A stretch of 45,151 nucleotides of DNA. Origin: Bacteroidota bacterium (lineage in GTDB: Bacteria > Bacteroidota > Bacteroidia > Chitinophagales > LD1). Within the stretch, counting starts at the first letter, position 1. Every line of letters begins with the position of its first letter. Below, piece after piece: positions 15,968-24,572 of this stretch. Location: assembly GCA_018267385.1 (NCBI GenBank), contig JAFDYN010000016.1, forward strand, positions 1 to 45,151, in the 5' to 3' direction. The translations under genes and the position numbers were made by a program. The notes beneath the pieces were generated by a model, which saw only the letters and a program-made list of their open reading frames with translations, did no database searches and was not told where the DNA came from.

Positions 15968-18964
15968 ATGGCTTTCAGATTTACTTTACACAATACCGCT
16001 GGTAGCATTAGCACAGTAATAGACGAACCTGTGGGCATGGACAAAGTTTCGCTCCATATGAAGCGGGATGATAATTACCACGGTTTCCTGGATGCAGTGG
16101 ATGATTCTCTGGGTACCTTCCAGTTTTATGGGGATGCCTACACGCTGCTACGTGATGCTTACAACACTGATGGCGTAGATGCCGATGTGAGGCTGACCAT
16201 AGAGTTTCAATGCGCTGATACGGCGGTCTACGATACACTCTACGTGGGGAAATTTTCATTTGAGCAATACAAGGAGATCAAAGGTGCCAGCGGCTGCTAT
16301 ATAGAATGTGCGATAGAGAACGGCAATGACCTTCTGACGTTTCGCAGCAGGATGAACCAGAAGTTAAGTCTTGACTCGATAAAGTGTTTTGACATAGAAA
16401 CGGCATTATCCAATTACAAGGCTTTGGGAGAAGACGTAAAGCTCAATCCCAAAATGGTTCGCTTTCTCAACTATGCTACAATTGATACTTCAGGGGAAGG
16501 CAGTAAAATTTTTGCGGCTGCTGTTAGAGATGCAAATAACACTCCTCAATATGACGGAATAGGCGCTGCTAGATACTATCCAACTCCACCATACTATTCC
16601 TTTTTTGATGTTTTTCAAGACAATATCACTGACACCAGCAACAATGAGTTTCTGCTACAGCATGGGTCCAATAGCTGTATCACACCGTATACTCATATAC
16701 GCAGCAGCGAGTTTGGAGAGTTTCCCGGAGGTGTAGGAGACCAGGCCAATGATACAGATATCGGCGGTCTGTCTGATGCCAATGAGATATTTCAGTACAC
16801 ACCTGATATCCCCTTTCAGAATAATACGATCCACGTAGATATTGATATATCAGGTGCAGTATTTCTCTCTAACCAAAATGACTCAGACCTGTCGGTAGAC
16901 CACATAGACGTATACCTGCTCAAGGGGCTCACCTGGCAGGACGCACAAAGCCACCGTACTGTGCCATACTCAAAGGGGAAGCGTGGCTGCCTGATAGAGG
17001 AGACATATGCCTATATGGTAGACTCTGATGGCTACCAGCGGTCAGGGTTTGTGACGCTGTACAATCATATCATAGAAGGCCTCGATACGCATGGCAATGC
17101 GCCGGGCCCGGCGCGGGCAGATTACTGTATGTTCAGGTATATCTTCTCAAAGGATATTGAGTTCTTTCCCGGAGAGAAGTTATTCCTGGTCTTCCAGATA
17201 CAAAAAAGTGAGGACCGCGATGTACACGTGGTCTTCTTCAGCTCAGACTACACCTACAGAAATACATTTTACTACGTCACTAATGGTGATGGCACCCGGT
17301 CTACTGACTTCACAGTGCCTCAGCTCGTGACACAGGACCTGCATGCCCCTACCATACTGACCGGCAGCGGTGCCAGGCTCGCTCCTCCCCCGGCCTCCTT
17401 TATCAAGCTGACCTTTGACTCGGAGTACAAGGCGACCAATGCACCGGTCTATATGGTCAATGAAGCACTATCGCGCGCAGTAGAGCTGACGACCAATGAC
17501 AGCCTGCGCGTATACAGTGACTACTTTGGCAGGGCGGGGGCGCGGCACTCGCTGCCATACGGCACACCCGTCACCGGGCCTGCCGGCCTCACAGCGCTGA
17601 GCAATGGGCTGCTGCTGCGTGGCTACTCTCCGCTGCAGACATACTACATGGGTGTGGGGCAGTTTCAGTCGCGGGAGATCAGCTACTCGCTGACGCCGAT
17701 CAGCGTAGCAGACGACTACAGCCCCAATATGGGCTCCATCATCTTTGCCAACTTTGCCTCTGGCGGTATCATTTTGATACCTGATGATACACTGGCGCCA
17801 TTTCCCGTGGGAGCCCAGATACTGATACAGCAGTCAGGACCCGGTCCGGCATATATACTGCCTGACACAGGGGTCGCACTATCCGCACCTGCAGGCATAC
17901 AGACACGAGGCCGCAATACCCAGCTGCTGCTGACCAAGGTAGGCGACAAGAGCTGGATGCTATCTGACCATGCACCGATGTTTGTATCCTTTCAGGAAAT
18001 GATAGAGGCGCTGAACTGTATCCATGCCGTGGGCTTCGGGCTGGAGTATGACACGATCAGAAACGATGGCCACTACCTGGTGCGCGTGGAGCCTATCTCT
18101 TATTTCTACGACCATGCCCTGACGCTTATGCAGTGCGACAATGTAGAGACACTGGAGCGCGATGCCAGCGCCGGTGATGCGATCTCGATCTTCAAGACCG
18201 GCTATACCAAGTGGGAGGCAGAAGAAGCTAATGGCCTGGATGAATTTCTATCCAAACGGGAGTACCGCACCACCCTGCGCACCCTGCGCAAAACACTGGA
18301 CCGCCAGTGCAAATATGTAGCCTCCGGCTACGCCATAGAGGTGACCCGGCGCAAATATGGTACGAGTACCACAGACTGGCGGTATGACAATGACATCTTT
18401 GTACTCTGCCTGGCAGAAAATACGGCAGCAGATGCAGACCACCCTGATGAGCCGGCCTATATGTCTGAGTCAGGTGGGATGATAAACAATACCGCTGCAT
18501 CCAATATACCCACCGGCATACTGAGCCCGGACACGGTGTACAACTACCGCATCAGCCCTGCGCGCAACGCCCTGCGCTGGCTGCCCTACATCGCCAACTC
18601 CTATCAAAACTGGGCAGACGGCAAGCTGGTCTTCACAGCCGGTGATGGCAACTATATAGCCCAGGGGCAGGTAGCTACAGGCGCTATAGAGCATAGTCCG
18701 GTGAATGAGAGCCAGACGCTCACACTCGATATGCTCGATACCGCAGGGCCGCTGATCACTGCGCCTCTATACCGCAACGAGGTAGTGAAGTTTAAGTACC
18801 CGATGAGCTACGAGCAGTGGCGCCACATCAATACTGACAACAACAAGTATGGCCGCATCAAATACAATGTCAACGATGGCCCCTACGAGTACGGCTATAT
18901 ACTGGACCTGAAGTATGACCTTTTTGGCGGTATGGCGGAGTTTACCCTCAGGCCGGCTATATAA
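15968..18964 (+). CDS. Large phage tail/baseplate-like protein
   Basis: A protein of 998 residues from the ATG (an upstream in-frame TTG 39 bases earlier is less likely, because it lies within the promoter region of the opposite gene). It has an N-terminal beta-rich region (MAFRFTLHNTAGSISTVIDE) and long stretches of mixed beta-type sequence without membrane segments or coiled coil. Its size and place directly after the tape measure suggest a tail tip, baseplate or distal tail component. I recognise no domain by eye. Confidence 0.6.
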   Translation: MAFRFTLHNTAGSISTVIDEPVGMDKVSLHMKRDDNYHGFLDAVDDSLGTFQFYGDAYTLLRDAYNTDGVDADVRLTIEFQCADTAVYDTLYVGKFSFEQYKEIKGASGCYIECAIENGNDLLTFRSRMNQKLSLDSIKCFDIETALSNYKALGEDVKLNPKMVRFLNYATIDTSGEGSKIFAAAVRDANNTPQYDGIGAARYYPTPPYYSFFDVFQDNITDTSNNEFLLQHGSNSCITPYTHIRSSEFGEFPGGVGDQANDTDIGGLSDANEIFQYTPDIPFQNNTIHVDIDISGAVFLSNQNDSDLSVDHIDVYLLKGLTWQDAQSHRTVPYSKGKRGCLIEETYAYMVDSDGYQRSGFVTLYNHIIEGLDTHGNAPGPARADYCMFRYIFSKDIEFFPGEKLFLVFQIQKSEDRDVHVVFFSSDYTYRNTFYYVTNGDGTRSTDFTVPQLVTQDLHAPTILTGSGARLAPPPASFIKLTFDSEYKATNAPVYMVNEALSRAVELTTNDSLRVYSDYFGRAGARHSLPYGTPVTGPAGLTALSNGLLLRGYSPLQTYYMGVGQFQSREISYSLTPISVADDYSPNMGSIIFANFASGGIILIPDDTLAPFPVGAQILIQQSGPGPAYILPDTGVALSAPAGIQTRGRNTQLLLTKVGDKSWMLSDHAPMFVSFQEMIEALNCIHAVGFGLEYDTIRNDGHYLVRVEPISYFYDHALTLMQCDNVETLERDASAGDAISIFKTGYTKWEAEEANGLDEFLSKREYRTTLRTLRKTLDRQCKYVASGYAIEVTRRKYGTSTTDWRYDNDIFVLCLAENTAADADHPDEPAYMSESGGMINNTAASNIPTGILSPDTVYNYRISPARNALRWLPYIANSYQNWADGKLVFTAGDGNYIAQGQVATGAIEHSPVNESQTLTLDMLDTAGPLITAPLYRNEVVKFKYPMSYEQWRHINTDNNKYGRIKYNVNDGPYEYGYILDLKYDLFGGMAEFTLRPAI

Positions 18965-18998
18965 ACACAATCTATTTCACTCAAAAAACCTATCGATC

Positions 18999-20045
18999 AT
19001 GCCTATCAGTATCTCCTTTCCGCCTTATTCCTTTATCCAGAGCGCACCGCCGCTGACCGGTGACTGCTACCCTGATCCCGCACAGTGCCTGCCCCTCTCC
19101 AGCAATCAGCACCTCAGGTTCTATGCCTCCATAAAAGGTATAGACTATGATATGATCACCACCTACCTGGGTGAGGACCCGGAGATATCACTGCTGCCCT
19201 ACCTGGCCGTGGTGCCGCCTGACTACGACTGCACCCCTGCTACGTATATCAATCAGTCTACCTCAGAGACGGTGCTGCTGGGTCCCGGCATGGTGCCGCT
19301 GGTCACATTTATAAAGGCGCAATACTTCGCACTACTCTCTGATGGCGCAGACACATACTGCAATGCGTACTTCAACGCAGGAGATAATATAGACCTCGCC
19401 ACACTCTCTGCCAATGATAATATCGGCCAGGCCTCCGCACATACCAACTTTGCGCCGGCTGTGGGCGAGTGCTTCAAACTGGCCATCGTGCTGGATGTAG
19501 TGCACGATGACCAATATTATGGCACCAAGGTTTTCTTCCGCCAGGTGGCGGGCTGTATCGGCTGCTTTGTGCGCACGGCAGGCGACTGCTATACCTCTGT
19601 GATCACCTACAGCGACCCGACAGACTCGTTTGGGTTTACCTATCAGCTGCATGACTACTATGGCGATGATATACACCTGGAGAATAGAATAGAGCTGCCC
19701 TGCTACCTGCGCGACCCGGTGATGAACGATGATACAAAGGTGTACACGCGCTCTGATGGCACCATCATCAAACTCTATGAGCGCAAGGAGGAGCAGTATA
19801 TGCTGGAGACTGACCGCATGCCCTACACCTGGCTGAAGGCACTGGACATCGCCCTCTCACATGACTCTGTGAAAATAGACAACGGCAATACCCGCTCGTA
19901 TGACAGTGTCAATACGGCAAAGTACTTTCAGAAGAAAGAAAACTTTGAGATAGAATACCAGAAGGGACCTTTCTCTGCCTTCGGCAAAGGCAACTGCAAA
20001 CTACTCAATGCGCAGCCAGTGCACCTGTATAATAATAACTGCTAG
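18999..20045 (+). CDS. Phage-cluster structural protein, Cys-rich
   Basis: A 348-residue protein starting MPISISFPPYSFIQ. An upstream in-frame start would overlap the previous gene and gives an unlikely N-terminus. It has many Cys residues (GDCYPDPAQCLP, DYDCTP, GCIGCF, GDCYTS, NNNC end), which may form disulfides or metal sites in a tail-tip or fibre protein. No signal peptide. It follows the large tail protein by 34 bases, so the two are probably co-transcribed. Structural role is inferred from position only. Confidence 0.55.
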   Translation: MPISISFPPYSFIQSAPPLTGDCYPDPAQCLPLSSNQHLRFYASIKGIDYDMITTYLGEDPEISLLPYLAVVPPDYDCTPATYINQSTSETVLLGPGMVPLVTFIKAQYFALLSDGADTYCNAYFNAGDNIDLATLSANDNIGQASAHTNFAPAVGECFKLAIVLDVVHDDQYYGTKVFFRQVAGCIGCFVRTAGDCYTSVITYSDPTDSFGFTYQLHDYYGDDIHLENRIELPCYLRDPVMNDDTKVYTRSDGTIIKLYERKEEQYMLETDRMPYTWLKALDIALSHDSVKIDNGNTRSYDSVNTAKYFQKKENFEIEYQKGPFSAFGKGNCKLLNAQPVHLYNNNC

Positions 20046-20049
20046 GCCC

Positions 20050-20087
20050 CATCCAAACCTTCCCCGGAGGGGAAGGCTTAAATACAT
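20050..20087. repeat. Palindromic repeat, phage-cluster family, copy 2
   Basis: CCTTCCCCGGAGGGGAAGG (8-bp arms) followed by CTTAAATAC. A second palindrome, CCTCCCCCTTGGGGAGG then TGGGAGGGGCTTA, lies at 20139-20170, just before the glycosyltransferase gene. Confidence 0.55.
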
Positions 20088-20180
20088 CCCCCAAACGAAC
20101 AATATAAAAAACCAATTTTATCACAAATGCCTCTTTTATGCCTCCCCCTTGGGGAGGTGGGAGGGGCTTAATCATCCACT

Positions 20181-21110
20181 ATGAAAACACCTCCTCGCGG
20201 CATCCTGCTCATCGCGCTCGGCAGCCCGCAGTACGGCTGCTACGCCGCCAATCTCGCCGCCTCTATCCGCTACAATGACCCCGACCTGCCCATCCATCTC
20301 GTGCATACGGAGGAGAGTGTTTCGCACCTGGCAGCGGAGCATCGTGCACTCTTCAGCTCTATGGAGCTGTGCCCGCCGGATGCCTACACCATGCCCGCCA
20401 CCTGCCAGCCCGTACCTGCCAACCCAATCCAATACATCCGCGCCAAGACATGGATGTATGACCTGAGTCCATACGCTGAGACGTTGTTTCTCGATGTGGA
20501 TACGATGATCCTGCCGGGGCATAGCATGGCCGCCCTGATGGAGGAGCTGGCCACTCAGTGCGACTTTACCATAGAGAACCGCGGCTATGCTGATCTGTCT
20601 ACTGAGAAATCTCTCGCAGACTACTCCGTCTGGTGCAATGTAGAGGACCTGCGCACCTGCTTCTCCACAGAGATCAAGAAGAGCGAGCAGCCGCTACGCT
20701 ACTACAACCTGCACTCCGAGCTGGTCTACTTCAAAAAGAACAAGGCCAACAAAAAGTTCTTTGACAAAGTGAAGCGGATCTATGATGCGCCGCCTGTGCG
20801 CGCTACGCAGTTTGACACCGGCCTGTCGGATGAGTTTGCCTTTAGCACCGCCATGATGCTGCTACAGCACTACCCGCATCGGGACTACTACATCCGCATC
20901 TACTGGAGCTATGCGGAGAAAGAGCACGACTGGTACACCCATGTCACCAGGAATTTCCTCGCCTTCTCCCTCGGCGGCAATATGCTACGCGAGCGCATCA
21001 AAGCCAGAGTGACAGCCTACAATAATTTATTCAAGCAAAAACTGGGGTTACCGTATTTATTTACACTGCATCACAAGAAGGTGTGGAATAAGCATAGGGA
21101 GCGGATGTGA
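20181..21110 (+). CDS. GT-A-like glycosyltransferase in the phage cluster
   Basis: A 309-residue soluble protein with a nucleotide-sugar-transferase pattern: an N-terminal Rossmann-like strand (ILLIALGSPQYGCYAANLAA), then LPIHLVHTEE, then the metal-binding DxD in ETLFLDVDTMIL (~residue 100). A basic, aromatic C-terminus ends HHKKVWNKHRERM. It likely moves a sugar to a protein or glycan; the acceptor is unknown. Its place among tail genes suggests it may decorate the particle or a host surface. A diverged copy of its last ~20 codons lies downstream near 21809-21870. Confidence 0.65.
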   Translation: MKTPPRGILLIALGSPQYGCYAANLAASIRYNDPDLPIHLVHTEESVSHLAAEHRALFSSMELCPPDAYTMPATCQPVPANPIQYIRAKTWMYDLSPYAETLFLDVDTMILPGHSMAALMEELATQCDFTIENRGYADLSTEKSLADYSVWCNVEDLRTCFSTEIKKSEQPLRYYNLHSELVYFKKNKANKKFFDKVKRIYDAPPVRATQFDTGLSDEFAFSTAMMLLQHYPHRDYYIRIYWSYAEKEHDWYTHVTRNFLAFSLGGNMLRERIKARVTAYNNLFKQKLGLPYLFTLHHKKVWNKHRERM

Positions 21111-21112
21111 GG

Positions 21113-21589
21113 CTAGTGGATCTTGATGCCTTTATAATAGCTGGTATATTCATTAGCCAAGCCGATGTACTGATTAGAATATTGTGCATAGAGCGTATCA
21201 GCCACTATACTACCCCCTAAAGGGTAGTATGACGCATCACTCCTCAGTCCGACAGCCGTAGCCGATCTGGAAGTGACAGTAAAAAGAATTCCGCCTATAG
21301 ACAATGCATTAGTATCAGATGCTATTTTACTGACGGTCACCGTATCATAGCCGATGAGTGTATCCGAGTTATAATGGATATAATGAGGTTGGCCTGAAGA
21401 GTCGTATGTCGTGCTATAGCCTGTATGCGTATCATGCTTCTCGCAATAATATCGCCCAATGAAGCTATCGCGAAACTCTATGCGCGGAGCACCGGCAGCC
21501 GTCTTCTTACACGCCTGCCCGCCCAGCAACAGTACAGCAGTAAGAGATAAACAGAAAAGATGTTTGAGATAGGTATTCACATAGATCAT
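21113..21589 (-). CDS. Duplicated lipoprotein moron, copy 1
   Basis: A 158-residue lipoprotein from the ATG that gives MIYVNTYLKHLFCLSLTAVL, with lipobox GGQAC and KK after the Cys. It shares nearly the whole signal peptide with the second copy at 21893, but the mature parts have little identity beyond a common skeleton (FRDSFIGRYY; DTVTVSKIASD). It is convergent with the glycosyltransferase (stops 2 bases apart). It is likely exposed on the outer membrane; a diversified surface role such as phage exclusion is only a guess. Confidence 0.6.
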   Translation of the reverse strand: MIYVNTYLKHLFCLSLTAVLLLGGQACKKTAAGAPRIEFRDSFIGRYYCEKHDTHTGYSTTYDSSGQPHYIHYNSDTLIGYDTVTVSKIASDTNALSIGGILFTVTSRSATAVGLRSDASYYPLGGSIVADTLYAQYSNQYIGLANEYTSYYKGIKIH

Positions 21590-21624
21590 TTCAATAAAGA
21601 TAAAAAAATAATACAGCACCTCTC

Positions 21625-21660
21625 TCTAAATCTCTCTCCAAAGGAGAGAGACTTTAATAC
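21625..21660. repeat. Palindromic repeat, phage-cluster family, copy 3
   Basis: CTCTCTCCAAAGGAGAGAG followed by ACTTTAATAC, and a second small palindrome CTCTCCTTTGGAGAG further on. It lies in the shared 5' flank of the duplicated lipoproteins, so the copy near 22421-22456 is part of the same duplication. Confidence 0.6.
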
Positions 21661-21761
21661 AAACCTCACTTGCCCACATGGTTCTTGCCTCTCCTTTGGA
21701 GAGGGAAGATGCCGAAGGCAGATGGGTGAGGTGCAATCACAAATCAAAAATCAACAATCAC

Positions 21762-21851
21762 ATGAACCTCACCCCCGAAACCCTCGCGCAGTATTTTAAA
21801 ATACCAGCCTCGATATCTCTTCACCCCGCATCACAAGAAGGTGTGGAATAA
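21762..21851 (+). pseudogene. Vestigial portal-gene start joined to glycosyltransferase end
   Basis: The first 12 codons are identical or nearly so to the portal-like gene at 22565 (MNLTPETLAQYF). The sequence then switches to a stretch that, in another frame, encodes YLFTPHHKKVWNKYRERM, a diverged copy of the glycosyltransferase C-terminus. The reading frame from the ATG ends after 29 codons, so it is not a functional portal. It marks the join of a tandem duplication. Confidence 0.7.
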
Positions 21852-22599
21852 GTATAGGGAGCGGATGTGATCAGTGGTATGTAAGATACCTTTTAGCGTA
21901 TTTTATCAGCATTCACCTGATCATAATCGGGATGAATACCAGATCCGTTGAAGTTGAATATATAATACAAATGCCATTTTCTCACACTATCCTGCCTGAA
22001 TTGCGCCATGGTGTTGCCGCTGTATGAGATGTATGCGCTATCTCTCTGCGAGATATTGGAAAAAGTATTGCCGTCTACCGCTATGCCGATAGAGTCTCCG
22101 GATACCTTGGTCACTTCAAAAGTATCCCGATATAAAAAGGTATACGTCCCGCCGCCACCTCCTGGGGGACCGCTACTATAATTGAAAACATCTCCGGCGT
22201 ACATTCCGGTGAAAGCAGTGCGAAAATCGCTAGCTGCCAGAGAATCGGCCCGAGCGATAGAGTCCTGCACATGGTGATCAGCGGTGGTGGTAGTGACCGT
22301 CTTCTTACACGCCTGCCCGCCCAGCAACAGTACAGCAGTAAGAGATAAACAGAGAAGATGTTTGAGATAGGTATTCACATAGATCATTTCAATAAAGATA
22401 AAAAAAATACAGTACCTCTCTCTAAATCTCTCTCCAAAGGAGAGAGACTTTAATACAAACCTCACTTGCCCACATGGTTCTTCCCTCTCCTTCGGAGAGG
22501 GAAGATGCCGAAGGCAGATGGGTGAGGTGCAATCAAAATCATAAACCATAAAATCAAAAACCACATGAACCTCACCCCCGAAACCCTCGCGCAGTACTT
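21803..22599. repeat. Tandem duplication unit 2
   Basis: The second unit starts with the diverged glycosyltransferase end, continues through the second lipoprotein gene, and ends with the intact start of the portal-like gene. Equivalent points lie about 760-803 bases apart in the two units. Confidence 0.75.
21893..22387 (-). CDS. Duplicated lipoprotein moron, copy 2
   Basis: A 164-residue lipoprotein with the same signal peptide as its neighbour (MIYVNTYLKHLLCLSLTAVL, lipobox GGQAC, KK) but a mostly different mature part, including a Gly-rich GPPGGGGGTYTF segment. The common skeleton is FRTAFTGMYAGD and DTFEVTKVSGDS, aligned with the first copy. The longer upstream frame is the unrelated reverse of the portal gene and is not used. 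It was made by the tandem duplication described here. Confidence 0.6.
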   Translation of the reverse strand: MIYVNTYLKHLLCLSLTAVLLLGGQACKKTVTTTTADHHVQDSIARADSLAASDFRTAFTGMYAGDVFNYSSGPPGGGGGTYTFLYRDTFEVTKVSGDSIGIAVDGNTFSNISQRDSAYISYSGNTMAQFRQDSVRKWHLYYIFNFNGSGIHPDYDQVNADKIR

Positions 22600-24349
22600 C
22601 GCCGGCCGTCGCCGCAGCCCCGTCTATGACACCGCCGTGCAGATGTACCGCGCCCTCCGCCTCCATGCAGACGGCGAGAGTCCCGACAGCCTCATCTCAG
22701 ACCGCCGGCCCAACGAGTCCGACGAGGTGCAGGCCTACCGCATGAAGATCTGGGAGCCCATCACCCGCCAGACCTTCAACCGTGTGCTCCAGAGCCTCGG
22801 CAAGATCCGCCGCAGCACAGACTGGTCCGTCAAGTACAATGCTGATGTGGTATTCCCCCGCATCGTGGCCGGCGAGCGCCTGGAGGACTACTGCGAGCGC
22901 GACTTCCCCTGCTACACCTCCGTCACCCACTGGGCCTTTAGCGTCATGCTCCGCGCCATGCTCACTGATGCCAACTGTGCCGTCCTCGTCGTGCCGCTAG
23001 ATGGTGCCGCTACCGAGACCGACTACGTGCGCCCCTTCCCTATCATCTTTCACGCAGATCAGGTCATAGACCATGTGGAGCATCAGTACGCCATCCTTCG
23101 CGCCGCAGACCGAGAGGAGACCACTACAGGCACCGGCCGCAGCACGCAGACGGACCGCTACTATGTGGTCACGCCGGAGCACATCATCCCATACATACAG
23201 CAGGCCGACGCCTGGATCCCGCAGAGCGAGCAGATCATAGCCCACGGCCTCGGCTACCTGCCCCTCATCCGCCCCCGTGGGCAATACCTCAAGACCGTCG
23301 GCGGCCACAGCCTCTACGAGAGCCGCATCCACGCCATGCTGCCCAGTCTGAATGAAGCCGTGCGCGAATACTCCGACCTGCAGGCCGCCGTGGTCAGCCA
23401 CCTCTTCCCCGAGCGCTGGGAGATGGCCACGCAGGAGTGCGGCGAGTGCAAGGGTGTAGGCTATATCCCCAACCCGACCTTCAACGGCAAGGACAACAAG
23501 ACCAAGCAGCTCGTCTGCCCCATCTGCCAGGGCCTCGGTGCCCGGGCCGCCTCTAGCCCCTACAAGAAGACCATCATCCGCCCCGCCAAGGTCAACCTCG
23601 GCGAGCAGCCCGTGCCCATTCCCCCGTTTGACTATGTCAAAAAGGACATCGAGACCATCCGCGTGATGGACGACCGCTGGGAGCGCCACCTCTACCGCGC
23701 CCTCTCTGCGGTCAATATGCAGTTCCTCGCGCAGACGCCGCTCTCCATCAGCGGCGATGCCAAGCAGGTAGACCGCGACGAGCTGAATAACTTCGTCTAC
23801 TCCGTGGCCGAGGACCTCATCCACGTCATGGACCGCCTCTACGCCATCACGGCCGACTACCGCTACCGCACCCTCTACCCTGACCCGCGCGACCGCCGCG
23901 CCATGTTGCCCTACATAGCCGTGCCGCAGCAGTACGACCTGCTCGGCGCTGACTATTATGCCGCGCAGCTCACCCAGCTACACGCCAGCGGTGCCACCGG
24001 CCCCGTGCTGCGGAGCGTAGAGCTGGAGTACATGAGCAGGCAGTTTTACGATAGGCCCGAGGTCGTGGCCCCCGTGCGCCTCGAGCTGCTGCTCGACCCC
24101 CTCAGCGGCATCTCCGACACCGACCGCGCCCTGCGCCTCACCAATGGCGGCATCTCCCGCACCGACTACATCCTCTCGTGCAACATCACCTCCCTCATCC
24201 GCCGCGCCCTCAGCACAGACCCCACCTTCGCCGACCGCACCTACCAGGAGCAGATGGCCATCCTCAGGAGCCTTGTAGAAAGCACCAACACAGCCCCACC
24301 GGTCACAGCTCCGGCAGCAGCGGCCACACCACCCACTGCTCAATCATAA
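22565..24349 (+). CDS. Phage portal-like protein with zinc-finger insert
   Basis: A 594-residue protein with the size and composition of a phage portal: YDTAVQMYRALRL start, mid-region SLYESRIHAMLPSLNEAVRE and RWERHLYRALSAVNMQF, and an Ala/Pro/Thr-rich tail. Within it is a Cys pair pattern CGECKGVGYIP ... CPICQGLG (Cys 292, 295, 318, 321) like the zinc site of DnaJ, unusual for a portal. The portal call is by overall pattern, not a definitive motif. It is the last gene of the cluster, followed by a strong terminator. Confidence 0.5.
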   Translation: MNLTPETLAQYFAGRRRSPVYDTAVQMYRALRLHADGESPDSLISDRRPNESDEVQAYRMKIWEPITRQTFNRVLQSLGKIRRSTDWSVKYNADVVFPRIVAGERLEDYCERDFPCYTSVTHWAFSVMLRAMLTDANCAVLVVPLDGAATETDYVRPFPIIFHADQVIDHVEHQYAILRAADREETTTGTGRSTQTDRYYVVTPEHIIPYIQQADAWIPQSEQIIAHGLGYLPLIRPRGQYLKTVGGHSLYESRIHAMLPSLNEAVREYSDLQAAVVSHLFPERWEMATQECGECKGVGYIPNPTFNGKDNKTKQLVCPICQGLGARAASSPYKKTIIRPAKVNLGEQPVPIPPFDYVKKDIETIRVMDDRWERHLYRALSAVNMQFLAQTPLSISGDAKQVDRDELNNFVYSVAEDLIHVMDRLYAITADYRYRTLYPDPRDRRAMLPYIAVPQQYDLLGADYYAAQLTQLHASGATGPVLRSVELEYMSRQFYDRPEVVAPVRLELLLDPLSGISDTDRALRLTNGGISRTDYILSCNITSLIRRALSTDPTFADRTYQEQMAILRSLVESTNTAPPVTAPAAAATPPTAQS

Positions 24350-24372
24350 ATCAACAATCAGAAATAGCAAAG

Positions 24373-24443
24373 GGGCGTCCGGGCGGGCTCTCCGCTCCTA
24401 GTCCTCGCTAACGCTCCGGGCTATCCGCTGCGATCCCTGACGC
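24373..24443. repeat. GC-rich dispersed repeat (family 2), copy 1
   Basis: GGGCGTCCGGGCGGGCTCTC ... GGGCTATCCGCTGCGATCCC ... TGACGC. A related copy in the opposite orientation lies at 36537-36624. The GGCGTCCGGGCGGGCT and GATCCCTGACGC ends are shared. This resembles dispersed elements known in Bacteroidota intergenic regions. Confidence 0.7.
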
Positions 24444-24481
24444 AAAACAGCCGGTCCCTTTTGAGGGCCGGCTGTTTTTTT
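24444..24481 (+). terminator. Rho-independent terminator
   Basis: Stem ACAGCCGG-CCC / GGG-CCGGCTGT with one bulged T, loop TTTTGA, then a seven-base T-run. It lies 100 bases after the portal-like gene and before the methyltransferase operon, so it separates the phage-like cluster from the defence operon. The left A-run could make it work in both directions. Confidence 0.8.
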
Positions 24482-24572
24482 GTGTATATAAAAAAATACA
24501 GTGGGCAAAAAACATTTACAGAAACTTGCTAATAAACTATAATTTACCTATATTAATCACAAATTTTAACCT

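Larger units (their letters stand above)
21049..21798. repeat. Tandem duplication unit 1
   Basis: Unit 1 runs from the glycosyltransferase 3' end, through an opposite-strand lipoprotein gene, to a copy of the portal-like gene's first codons. It has a matching diverged copy at 21803-22599. The lipoprotein signal-peptide and upstream flank regions are near-identical between the units; the mature lipoprotein parts are not. Confidence 0.75.

Noticed and set aside
22997..24343. Long - strand frames under the portal-like gene
   Set aside because: Gly/Val/Ala/Asp-rich reverse frames of a GC-rich gene, with no conserved motif; the + strand frame has a consistent protein pattern.
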